Of a stretch of DNA of 64,000 nt, positions 38,048-49,695 are shown one piece after another. The translations under genes were made by a program, and so were the position numbers. The stretch is from Diprion similis (Eukaryota > Arthropoda > Insecta > Hymenoptera > Diprionidae): NCBI RefSeq assembly GCF_021155765.1, contig NC_060116.1:5642001-5706000 (forward strand), read 5' to 3'. Below the pieces are notes generated by a model that saw only the letters and a list, made by a program, of their open reading frames with translations, ran no database searches and was not told the origin of the DNA. Numbering within the stretch: the stretch's first letter is position 1; every line of letters begins with the position of its first letter.

Positions 38048-38383
38048 TTGAGTTGTCGCGAGTAGATAGAATTATTTATGGATGCGAATAATTTTCTGCA
38101 TATCTTTCCGACCATACTACTATTGGTTTTGTTTTTACACAACTAGTGAATGATTTCCATCAAGTAATGTGCATATCACCTAAGAATCGCGTATGCATTG
38201 CTTGTTGCCAGTGTACAGGCGCTATGCGCTCAATATTTCTAGTGGAATACATTATTTGAAGAACATCAATCGAGAGGCACCTTTTTCTGAGTAAACGTCA
38301 AAATTGAAAAACAAAAAAATTAGTCAGATTTTCAATTTTTATGGAAACTTAGAAGGAGAGTAAACTTCATTAAAGACTGTTGA

Positions 38384-38389
38384 AATAAA
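38384..38389 (+). terminator. Polyadenylation signal downstream of PET117
   Basis: AATAAA about 340 bp after the stop codon. A second AATAAA lies at 38,644-38,649, so the 3' end may vary. Confidence 0.5.
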
Positions 38390-41300
38390 TTTTTCGATGT
38401 AAAAAAATTGTATTTTAATTGTTTGATTGTCAATAATATGAATCTGTTGACCTTTCCACGTAAAAAACAATCCTTGAAACTGTGTATGGCTCTTCGGGTG
38501 AGTTGATGTGAGCCTCAGAGCATATTACTGTATATGCTCTAAGATGTGAGCTATAAAAGAAACACATCTTACAAGTAATTGTATACGTCTGTGTATGTAT
38601 AGAATACTCACGGAGTAAAGAACCGCTTTCATCGTAGATTTTAAATAAAGCATTCGAAATACCTAGTTTAATATGGTTGTTTTCTATCCTATTTCCGTGA
38701 TTCTAAATGCGCGTAAAAATATTCTACCATCAACCGGTTGCTACAAAGAACAGAGAGCATGCAAGATGGAACCGGTGGCGGATTTCGGGTTTACATGTAG
38801 GCAGTAATCCGCAATGATTTCCTTTCTTTCACTGCCATTCATTACCATAAACTACCTGCCTGAGTGCCGCCTATTTTTCTCTGGTTAAGTGTCAAACGTT
38901 TCGACCCCTTTTGCACAGTTTTGTTCGACAGCGCTAAGCAATTACGAGGAAGCAATCCAGAGTCTCGGCTAATGGAGTAGCCGAATACGTTGCCGGAAGT
39001 TTTGGGTGCTTCGGAAATGCAAAGTAGAGCGCGAAAATGTATTCCGCAAATTTGCGATTATGTCAAGACGACCGGCACACAACGGTTCTGTTATTCCAGA
39101 ACGGAAATTCGGGCATCATTTGTGGATTTAAAACTAGATCAACGGCTATTACACTAACTGATGCAGGAATTGGGCCTAAACCTCTTGCACCACAGAGTTC
39201 GGCTAAAAAAAGACGAGGAAATGAATTCGGCACAGTTGAATTTTGCATATACGTATATCTTTTTATGGCTGGTTCGATTGCAAAGAGATAAACAGATCCA
39301 CGTGTACTTGGGCTGCTTAGGGTTTCGGGTTCGAGTGCTATTTGTTACACATCGTGAAGCAACACAGATCCTAAGATTACTGATTTATATCCCACAAAAA
39401 CTGCGATATTCAAGCGTAAGGCGGAGACGGAAATCCGGAAGATATGCAGAAGTACTTTGAGTTTCACTAGAGAATATTAGACGCATGTAACATGATACTA
39501 TCTGGTCAAGAAATTCAGAAACAAGAAGGTCAAGAAGTCAAACGATTTATTTAAGGGAGTGGGTCAAGCTTTTTTTGCACGCTTGCGTGTCGCAGCCACT
39601 ATGCGAAAAAGAAATTGACCTATAGATTTTATGAAAAAAAGTTCCAGATGCTACTCGTTTAAATTTGATAACCATTTGCTTATTCCGAGTTAAAATCTGA
39701 CTAGCATTATCTCTCAGTACTTCAAATAGCGTGATTTGAGAGCATAGAACTTATACACTGTGCCTCGGGGTGCTGTTTACTTATGTTCATAGGATATGCA
39801 TACGCAGAATAGGCTAGCACTACTCACTTCATATAAGGAATTATACGTATCTGTTGCACGGTCGAAGCAAGCCATGGACACGGTCTCAGTACGTAGGAGT
39901 ACCGTAATTATAATTGAGGCATCTAATTATTTCGCGGTTTCCACCTGCACAAGCTGTCGTCTAAAGGCGACCGTTTTACTCTACTCTACTGTAGAGCTAA
40001 CATACGTCACTTCCGTGATGCCAAAATGTATGCGAATTTCATTTGTAATGTTTATTCGATCTAGGGGGGGAGGGGAGGGGGGGGGTCGAGATTCATTTAT
40101 AAATTTTACCTCCAGCAACTTGCGCAAATTTATTTTCGTCTCAGGGTTGCTGGAATTGACTGCTGATGCACTGGCGTAATGAGCAGGTAAAAATGTTCCA
40201 AAAACGAGTACGATCGTTTCCGTGGTTGTCGGTTCGGTGAGAGGCCAGGAGGCCGAGGAACTAGAAGCTCTGACGGCGTGAACGTATTCCCGTAAAGCAA
40301 GAAGTACGCAAAAGTAGGAACAAGGGTTTATCCCCCACCTCCGAGAGATCTTTAGCGCCGCGGCTTGGGAAAGCTGTGGATACATTGGGGGCGTGCTGAG
40401 CATCCCGGCTCAGTTCAATTCCAACATCTGAAAGGACTTCAGACTGAAATATATAAGATTAGTGTCGAATGTGAGGCGCCGTCGTGTCACGTCAGTGATA
40501 TCGAAACCACGCTGTCTCATACACGTCGGTATACCCTCCGGATATTGCAATGAGGCACCTCGTCGACGATTAAAATTTTCGCAAAAGTAGAAATTTCTGA
40601 TTGACACAAAACTGCAACGATCGAATAACGACCTGATATTGCATATCTTGTGCAATGGAAACAAGCAACTGAACGAATCGCACGTTTTTGGTAAACGTGA
40701 CGTGCGTATGAAATGATTTATCTATAAGACAAATCACAACTATACTTTGGTAGATAATCGGAGATTCAGGATTGAATATTGTTGGAATTGAAAGATATTG
40801 TTACCAGACAAAAAAAAAGACGATATCAAAAGCAGCAGAAGCAGAAGAAGAGAAATATTGCGTCGTTGTATCTCGATTGTAATGACTTGTGAATTGGTTG
40901 CAGAAATGGCATAAGACTTGAGTTGGGGTGATAATAAAGGACCGGATTCGGGCGAACGTCAAGATTGAGTAAGATTGACGACTTCTGGCAGAAGTCAAGA
41001 AGCATCAAGATTAAAAATCCTGCAGCCCGATGTATCATCACTTTACTGCTGCTCTCCAAATGCACGAGAACGAAGAAAAATAAGAGAGGAAATTTTTTGC
41101 CACAGAAAAGTGATTCTCTCGACGGATGTCATTAAAGGATATGAATTTCACGGACACGGAGATAGGAATCTAAAATGAATCCAAAACTAAGCCATACGAA
41201 TAATGAAGAGCGAACCTGGACGCTACTATTCGAAATATAATGATTGCCGCCAAACCAGAAGAACCGGAAGCGAGAACCGGGCATTGACGAAGGTAGGAGG

Positions 41301-42396
41301 AAATCGGAAGAATGCTTGTGGTCCTTTGATATGTACCGCGAGCCATAAGCCAGGAGTTGTGCGAAATTCGATTAAGTTAGAATGATTGTGATTTAAGTCG
41401 ATTTAGTCTTAACGTCGAAAGACGTATTACGTGTACTTGATCGCAAGCAGAAGAAAGGCGCGTAGTTAAATTCCAATCAACTTAAGCGTACACGTAGAAA
41501 GATGTACGAGTATATGTGATTCGCGGAACATTTTTTCAAACGGTTTTAATGACTAATAATTATTCGCCGGTCCGACGTTATTTCAACTACAACTCCAAGT
41601 AGGGCTTGTTTTGTATCTTGATGTTAAGTGTACGGCGAAGAATAAGAATGGACAAACTATTGCGTCGCGATACGATTGTCCATCGATCAAAGTCACGTCA
41701 GTAGATATTTGCGCCACGCGGTCGTCACTGCGATGGATAAATCGGTTAATCATAAAAAACGATTTGCTAGGTTGCAGGCTCATTTTTGCTTGCCACGAGC
41801 AATCGGTATGGTGGTCCTTATATAGAGACAGGTGCTGCATCGTTAGTCCATAATTACAAAGCAGGTCAGCGATTTATACGAGTACGTGCTCCAGAGAACA
41901 GGACTTCCCGATAGAGCGTTTCAGGTCCGTTATCAACGGTGATACCAAGTTCTTTTCGGCATGGCATTGTTCCTTGGGTCTCGAGGCATGCAGGGTCGTG
42001 ACGCGATGTGGCCTATTTCAACTCTCTGAACTAGATTCCCACCGAGGTGGAGCAAAAAGTCGATGAGGGACCACGCGAAAAATTGTTACTCACCTTCGAG
42101 TGTTCGCTTTCTTTCTCTATTTTTTAACTTTGATTTTTGTTGTCCTTGTTGTTAGGTTTTTAGTTTTTTTGTTTCTTTTTTCCGTTACATTAGCGGCGTA
42201 GCCCATCGTTGGGTATGCCTGATAGTAAAAAATAATTGATACCTTGTGGTTGTTGATGAAGAAAGAAATTCATATTCTATTTCGGAGCAAGAGTTATTTG
42301 AGGTTCCGGGATCACGAGTTAATCACAATTCTGACAAGATTTGAAATAACGGTGAATTGTATCGTGTAAACTGGTTTTATAAACTGTGCGTAGTAT

Positions 42397-42400
<4 letters not shown>

Positions 42401-42431
<31 letters not shown>
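42401..42431. repeat. TA dinucleotide repeat
   Basis: About fifteen uninterrupted TA units. Confidence 0.95.
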
Positions 42432-42434
<3 letters not shown>

Positions 42435-43004
42435 TATGGGTTACGCACGTGATTTCTTATTTCAAGGGCAAATCTACAGAGAAAATTTCTTTCTCAACGG
42501 CCGACCGATTGTGAGAAGCAATTACTTTCGTATCGTGATTCGATCAATGGGACAGCCGAGAACCAGTTCTTGTGACCAAGACGTTGGCCTTGGCCAACTC
42601 GCGTGATGTTACAGGCTGATTTATTTTTCAGAGAAAGAAGGAAGCTACTGTAGTCGATTCACACGGATTGCCCACATGTTTTATCGGTTTGTTATTTGTT
42701 GACAACTTATTTCTCGTTACAGAAGACGTTATTCTTAGTCATTGTTGGTATTTAACGAGCTTGAAAATAATTGCCGCATATGGGATCTTAAACAGAGCAT
42801 CGTGAATTCGAAATGAATTACTCGAAACGATTAATTGAAACGTCCTGCATCACTTGTTTAGTTAATTTGAAACCGTTTTGCATTGAATGAAATCAGAGAA
42901 ACAATCTTCGGTACCATAAGAGAAGAAAAAAATGCTAATTCACATGACCCTTTGAATTACGCGTTATTGTGCTAAGTCAATTTTTATAACAATAAGGTAT
43001 ACCA

Positions 43005-43331
43005 TAGTTTTTGGGATCACGAATTACGAATCTGAAATCAGATTTAAAAAATTCAAGATGCTGGATCCAATATGGCGGACGAAAATTTCAAATTTCATTG
43101 AATCCGGCCCAAAAACTGTAAGAAGGAGTTTTCGGCGTTGCTGATTGGATTCGCCATACTGAATTTTCAAAATCTGATTTCAGATTCGTAATCAGCGGCC
43201 CCAACAACCTCTGGACAGAGTATCTTCCCCGGATTCAATCAAATTTGAACTTTTGGTCCACCATATTGGATTCGCCACCGTGAATTATTTAAATCCAATT
43301 TCAGATTCGTAATAAGAAACCCAAAAAACTA
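43005..43331. mobile_element. 327-bp inverted-repeat element with internal repeats
   Basis: The left end and the reverse complement of the right end share about 40 bp of imperfect terminal repeat, including TTACGAATCTGAAAT in both. A third copy of that motif lies inside (about 43,172-43,196, in the right-end orientation). Two further internal blocks (ATCCAATATGGCGGAC near 43,066 and a CACCATATTGGATTCGCCAC block near 43,259) are also related as inverted repeats. It is non-coding and behaves like a MITE or foldback element. Ends are approximate. Confidence 0.6.
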
Positions 43332-46300
43332 GTAATTTATGTGAAACACGTACATGTGTAGAGGGGTAACTTTCTCCGAAATGAATTATTCCTTCAATTT
43401 CACGATTTTTTTCCAATCAATTCGTTTCTAACAATAATAATTTACTTTATATCGTAATAATTACTGTAGCAAAAACCGCAAAGAAATATGTTGAAAAGTT
43501 CTTTTAAGTACACAAAAAACGAATATGAAATAGGTGGTAAGAACATGTGGTTGAAAGAGTTAACCTACCTAGTCAGCAGGATACGAAAGTTTATTATAAC
43601 GTCCAAATAATTTAGATTTAAAATCGATACTGTTATTCGGCACAATTAACATAGCTCATTATTAGCAGCGTGCGGAATATCTCTATCAGCCGAGGAAAGA
43701 CTGAAGAAATAGATAATTTTTTTTGGTTTCGACCAGAGTTTGGCAGATTTTTCAATCGCGAAATTCATCTCGAGGAAATCGTTACACATAAACATCTGCA
43801 GCCACTAATGACTTTCCAGCTAATAATTTGACCAGTTCTAAGTGTGAGGAAAATAATTAGCCTACAAAATGAAACCCATCGGCAGAATTTAAATTCAAAG
43901 CAATATTTTTTCGCGAAATTTTGTCAATCTGATTCACGGTTAGAATTGGATAAATTATTGCGGTAAATTTCGTGGATTGACCTCTGGCGTCAAAATTTAA
44001 TTTCAACGTGCAAACCCGCGACGAATCTTTTACACTAATTAGTGTAATATTTGGCGCAAAAAACACAGACGAGCGGAATAATTGCACTTTACGTCTTTTC
44101 CAAGCAGGGTAATTCTTTTTTCACTGACCTGCGCATCCCCCGTTAAAAATACGGGCAATGTTACGCCGGGTGACACAATCGCGCTGTAAGAAAGTTCCGC
44201 TATGTCCCACATTATTCTTGCCCATAGCTGGGCGTTGTGTACGTTTTGTCTTTGTGTCAATGAAGAACTATCATTAGCCGCAGTATATTCCTGAGTTTTT
44301 TTTTTTTTCTTCCGTTCTTTTATTCTCGTTTTTATACACTGTCTGGTAATGGCAAACGATGCTGCGCACGCAATTGTCGTGATTCAAGTCGGTCAAATTG
44401 TAAAAAAATTCTACAAGGTTTTTGACTCTTTGTATCGGTATGCAAGTTTCCGGTCGAATGAACTCTTCGACCATTCGGATTCCAATGCATCTTTTATACG
44501 GCTATAACGTTAAATGTACTATTGCATGCTTTCTATATTTAGTCAAAGAAATAAATAGTTTTATTAACACTCACTGCACATCGGTAATCTAGCGCCTAAT
44601 GAGAAATTCTACATTTCGCAGATATGCTGTTTTCTTTTTTTTTTCAAATAACAAACCACTGCAGGAAAGATTTGATTAAAATTTACCGTATAAAAAACAT
44701 GAGTTTAAATTTTGACTACATAGCTTCACTGTAAGAAATGTCGCCCGTTTGAATTGAAATCAATGAGCTTATCACCTCAGCCAGATTTACAATGAAATAA
44801 AATGACGCACAAAAATGTTCATTACATAGTATCCCGATAATAGAATGAAGGATACGCTGGTGCTAATTACGATGAAGCTGCTCGTGTGAACAATCCTAAA
44901 GGCAGAAAGTAAAATGATTAATTGGTGGGGGGGAGACGATAATCCCAGGTATTGGATAACCGAGGCACGCTTCGTTGGCACCGATGTAAACGATGACACG
45001 GCCTTTCGATATGAATTAAGATGTTTTACACGCGTCATTATTCTCTCCTAAATTACGATAGTATTCGTACCACCGTGTGTAATAAAGATGACGTTTTTTT
45101 CTCTCGTCACTCTTTGACGTTTGCCCCGCGGGAGGAGACGCGTTACGCAGATGAAAATACCGTCGATTGGTCAACGGGTGGCGGGTTATTGCGATAGGTA
45201 GGGATTCCCGCCAGAATGTAACTGTACATCGCCAATCGTTTTCGTGTTTCTTTTTAGACTCGTGCTTTCGAGTAACGCCATACGGTTTACAACCGTTGAA
45301 AAATACGGTGTATAATTATAAGGTGTATGGGTATAGTAGAAATACACCTCTTGATTAGGTATATTTTACTCCGTGAAGTAACGTTATAACCACGGTTAAA
45401 TGGATTTCTCACAGCATTTAGTAGTTGCAATCTAGTTAGCGGCGGGGGTTCTTCAGTTCTTTTAACGGGAGTCGTACGATCTCCTTACTTTTGAAATAGG
45501 ATTTAAATTCGACAATTGTAGGAGATGCTTTTCACGATGAGGACATAGATATGTAAAGGAATTTTTAATTTTTCTTCTACTCTTTCTAATTCATCTCTCG
45601 GTGCAGCATTCACGTGCAACAAAAGATTGAACACTTCTTTCCTTGTCCAATTTTATGCCTGTAGTAAAACTAGATTCTACGAAAAAGCGATCGAGAATTG
45701 AATGATTACGAATTTTCATCGTACTTCCGGTGCAGACCATGATTTGGAAACCAAATAGTTAATTTCTTATTCATAATTAATTGTATTATTAACTGATAAA
45801 CGAAATAACCATTGTTTAACGTTCAAATTTGCGCAGCTTCTGAGAACGTCATTTTGAATATTTTAAAGTACTTCGAGAATAATGAAAACACTTGTTTGTA
45901 TATCACTTTGTGGTTTCGCTGAATCGCGTTTAGAGCACGGAAGAGCAAGACCTGCAATTTCAAGATGAATCGGCTGTACTCAGTGAATCAAAAGTCCGAA
46001 AAAAGAACAAAACCATTTGAAATAGCTCCCCTGACGATTCTTGCGTCAATGATAGTGAACACGAATGGAATAACGTCTTTACTAGGAAATAGAAACGAAT
46101 CTGAATGAATTCGAATAACGCAAACTAAGATATCAACGTTTCGACAAAAGGAATTATGACTAGAACTTTCAAAACTGTTAAACTGTGATTTTTTTGATCC
46201 GATTCTAATATTTTGTGGGATGCTTTTGCTCGCCTGCCTTAATTGTCTGAAAAGTTTTTGAAAAATCTTACATTGCACAAAAAACAAGCTCAAAACTATT

Positions 46301-46618
46301 TCAATCGGACAAAATTTACCAAACTTCAATCACGTCAAATGTTATAACTATAAACCCCATTCTCAAATTCTTGATCCTACCTCGTGATATTCAAATTTCT
46401 TCAGATTCTTTTTCATGACATATATTAAGATGGACGTTGTTTCAATCGTGTTTGCCATCATTGGCGGAAAAACACTGCTAATAATTTTTCAAAAAATTCT
46501 TTTTCTTCTCATAACCTTTGATTCACAGGTCCAGCCAATTCACAGTTAAAGGATGAAAACGATCTCTCGAAAATTCTTCTGGTACCTTCTCTGAAACCTC
46601 TCATCTGGCACGCTGTGA

Positions 46619-46819
46619 TCTAAGCATCCAGCAACCACATTCCTGAATCCGGAGGACCGCCGGGCCCTCGATCATCTGCTCGATCCCAATGTAGCAGTAG
46701 TTCAAGGCCTCAGGAGGCTGACGTGCATCTTATGTTTGGTTTTGTTTTTCGGTCTCGGTACATGCGGCTCGTTCCACGTCCATGCTGGTCCCGGGTTGGG
46801 GAAGGTAGCCACCGCTTAG
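46619..46819 (+). other. Open frame without ATG, hydrophobic core
   Basis: In a GC-richer patch an open plus-strand frame begins after a stop at 46,616 and ends at TAG 46,817. It includes FLNPEDRRALDHLLDPN and then a hydrophobic stretch (LTCILCLVLFFGLGTCG). A possible donor (GGGAAG, then GTAGCC) follows at about 46,803. There is no ATG in frame and no convincing acceptor. It could be a coding exon of an unrecognised gene, a pseudogene fragment, or chance. An unrelated minus-strand frame overlaps it. Confidence 0.2.
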
Positions 46820-46929
46820 CATACGAACGAAGGTTGTTCAACTCCGTGGTGAAGCAGTACAAGGAATAACGGTTCAAGTTCGGACTCTTAGCGTTCACCA
46901 GGAACATCGGGCGGCCGACCAGGTTGTGG

Positions 46930-47404
46930 TGTAGCCACTGTCACAGTCGAGACCCAGTCAGCCGTTGAGTCAAAAGACGCAACGATCCTCCGACGTGATT
47001 TTGTGCGATTTTTTATTCTCCCCAGCATTCGTATAATATTACGCGATCGACTCACCGTCGATCCCTAATTTCACACCAATTTCGAGAGATCACAAGATCG
47101 ATAAGTTAAGCAGAACCGCGTTTCTTGCATAAATTCGTGCTTTTGTTTTTTTCTCTGCTTTTCCGCTCGTTTTTTTCGTCTCGCATTTGGAACTTTTTAT
47201 CGTATAGGTGAAACAGCAATTCCGTGTTTATAGTTTGTGACTTAATTATCTCGGTGATCGTGGATAATCGTAGCAAGCATCGTTATCGTCTTAGCAATAC
47301 GTCTCAATTAACCCCCGAATCTAAATTAGTATCGTACAAAGTTTATAACGACAGTGAAAAGTGGTTAAATGATCGTTTGAAAGGGTTTCCAACGTTTTCA
47401 TAGG
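46930..47404 (+). promoter_or_regulatory. Possible promoter/5'-untranslated exon of the 1175-residue secreted-protein gene
   Basis: The downstream coding exon starts only 7 bases after an acceptor (CTGTTTCAG at 49,680-49,688), so a 5'-untranslated exon must lie upstream. A donor-like site (CATAG, then GTAAGAAT) at 47,404/47,405 is a good candidate for its end. The start is not defined. Confidence 0.3.
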
Positions 47405-48841
47405 TAAGAATTTAATTTAATCGATACTCCTGTACCTACATGACCACCGCAATATATCTTGTATCTGAAAGTCGAGAGTGCAAGTGTTTACTTATCATTT
47501 TGAACCTCGTAATTGTCACTCAGAATATCTTTCTCTCGTTTTCTTCAAGCTCTAAACCACTCTCAACGTGTCGTCTAATAAATTTTTTATAAATACCGTA
47601 GCATCACAGTCATAAAAAATCATAAAAAATAGTGTCATGGTTTCCCATTGACGTAACGAAAGCATTGCTGTGAAGGAACAAAACAAATATGTCGAAATAA
47701 AAAATACAGAGGCTAGTGGAATGAAAAAATGACCAATTGCGACATATTTCCAGTCCATTATTCACGAGAATTACTCGTTCAGCCATGACTGCGTTTCGTG
47801 ACTATGCCTACTGTGCCCGTGAACTAGGCGTTTCGAAGTGGATTGCATAGGTGATCAAGTCATGGCCAGAACAGTGCGCCACGCTGTTTAATCGACTCCT
47901 GAGAACCTGTTTCTTTGTAATGGGGTCACAAACTGTCCTAATGCAGGTCGAAGAGGGCTCGATGAGCCTCGAGTCTTGCTCAACGTCATATTTATCGCGT
48001 CTCTAAAAAGGTTTTACACAATTTCCACGATTCGAAACACCATTAAGACGGCAGTTGTATCTGAAAAATAACCCACATCCACGTTACCGGGAAGAACCTC
48101 GAATGTTCTACATTTGTAATACACTTTGTAATTTGTTCGCATGCCCGTAATTTTGCCAAAGATAGAACGCGGTAATGGTAAAAGTAAAAAATTTTACTTC
48201 TATACGGGAGAAACTCGGAAGTTGAAGATTTATGCGATGCATAATAGATGGAATCTAGATCGATGATCCTGTTCATTGTGAATACGAAATGAAAAATCAT
48301 CGATGCGCGTCGAGCTTCCTTGGTTATCGGTCCATTTTCCGTTGTCCCAGTTACACAGATGCACGATCCAAGACTTCCGGGATGAATTATTTCACACAAA
48401 TGCAAGGGAGCCTCGGCCGTGATTATCATGTGTAGGTGTGCGTGTGTCTGTCTACCTCCATATAAGCACATGATAGATAGCTAGTGGACGCTGGTGTGGC
48501 AGGTACCGTTAGGAGACACAAATATGAGCTAAAAAATCCAACGGTTTATTGCATGCATGTGTTTTACGAAATATGAACCCGAGGTGGATAACGGATTGCG
48601 TCATCATCGTTGAATGTCACTCAAGCTTTTTTGTTTTCCTCTCTAACCGTATATATGTATATATACATACGAGTATACCATCGTTCAAATTTATGCCGAA
48701 TTAGCATTCTTTTCATACTTTTTAACTTATTCATAATTGATACTTAACTCGGATAAAAGGTACATTCAGAACTAGAGAATATCTTTTCATTCGATCAGGC
48801 TAATCGCAGATATAATCACGATCAATCACCACCAATTTGAC

Positions 48842-48991
48842 ATGATGCCGTCTCTCAAGATCAGAACACAAGTAAACTTTGCTATTACGTTGTCAATTTT
48901 TATCATGATATATATTATTACCAATGGTACAATGGCGAGTAATTTCAATCTTTATAAGGATGGACATGTTAAGGTAATGCATAGGAAGTAA
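48842..48991 (+). CDS. Short ORF encoding a possible secreted 49-residue peptide
   Basis: Two adjacent ATGs open a 49-codon frame. It has a basic N-terminus (MMPSLKIRTQ), a hydrophobic core (FAITLSIFIMIYIITNG) and then a short polar tail (MASNFNLYKDGHVK), the classic layout of a signal peptide and short mature peptide. A potential donor (GTTAAG, then GTAATG) lies inside the frame at 48,973/48,974. The ORF may therefore be a first coding exon that is spliced onward in phase 0 rather than ending at the TAA. It sits inside the probable first intron of the downstream gene and cannot join that gene's coding frame. The family is unrecognised. Confidence 0.4.
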   Translation: MMPSLKIRTQVNFAITLSIFIMIYIITNGTMASNFNLYKDGHVKVMHRK

Positions 48992-49695
48992 CGATGAAAA
49001 TCAAAAGAGGTAATAAATCCTGCGCACAGCGTGAATTAGCACGAGCGTAATTTATTCGAGAAGTGCGGACAGGTGAGCTGCTGTTCGGTTATGTATTTAT
49101 TCCGTCACCTCGTGGAATTGATTTTGGCATAACGACGCGTCGTGCCTTCAAGAGGCTAGGCGGGCCATTATACACCGAGGACTATTATTAACTTGATCTG
49201 TTAGTTATTTTCCGTCAGACGTATATTAGCCATACCCACGCAAGAGTATATTCCAATTTGAATGCATCATACGTCTGCGGTAGAACGACTTATACGATGC
49301 GATAGGATCCGCATACCAACTTTGTCCAGCCGATCACGGGTACCTATAGCTATAATACAGAAGCTGTCGATGCCACTGTCGAGTTGCAAAGTGGCAGTAC
49401 GAATTCGCATCAGGTAAAAGAACGGCGTGAACTTGCGTCATTTCTTCGTTTTTCAAATCCTCTAAACGCGTCCTTCGAATACGCCGTGCATGCAGCTTGA
49501 CTCGGGATTTCAATCGCGATTTCGCACTCCTCCAACAATGGGCAATCGATCAAGAATTTCTTCGAGCTATGCACCTGAATAAAACATAGTGTATCACCCT
49601 CGCTGTATAAGTTGCCCCGATTTGTTGCCCCTTCTTCGCTATAATACTGTGTTTCCCTAACAAGTCGCTACTCCTTATTCTGTTTCAGTGTAAAA

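Larger units (their letters stand above)
38650..46530. other. Long non-coding stretch
   Basis: No exon is supported. Open frames on either strand are short and biased by composition, and overlapping frames on both strands around 39,040-39,290 have no splice support. The stretch contains a G-rich run at about 40,064-40,087, a TA microsatellite at 42,401 and one inverted-repeat element. It may be intergenic or a distal intron of the downstream secreted-protein gene. Confidence 0.5.

Noticed and set aside
39037-39291. Overlapping open frames on both strands
   Set aside because: No splice support, no recognisable domain; equal openness of both strands suggests chance.
46710-46907. 65-codon minus-strand frame (MFLVNAKSPNLNRYS...)
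   Set aside because: No family match I can recognise, no supporting splice sites, and it conflicts with a plus-strand frame; left unassigned.
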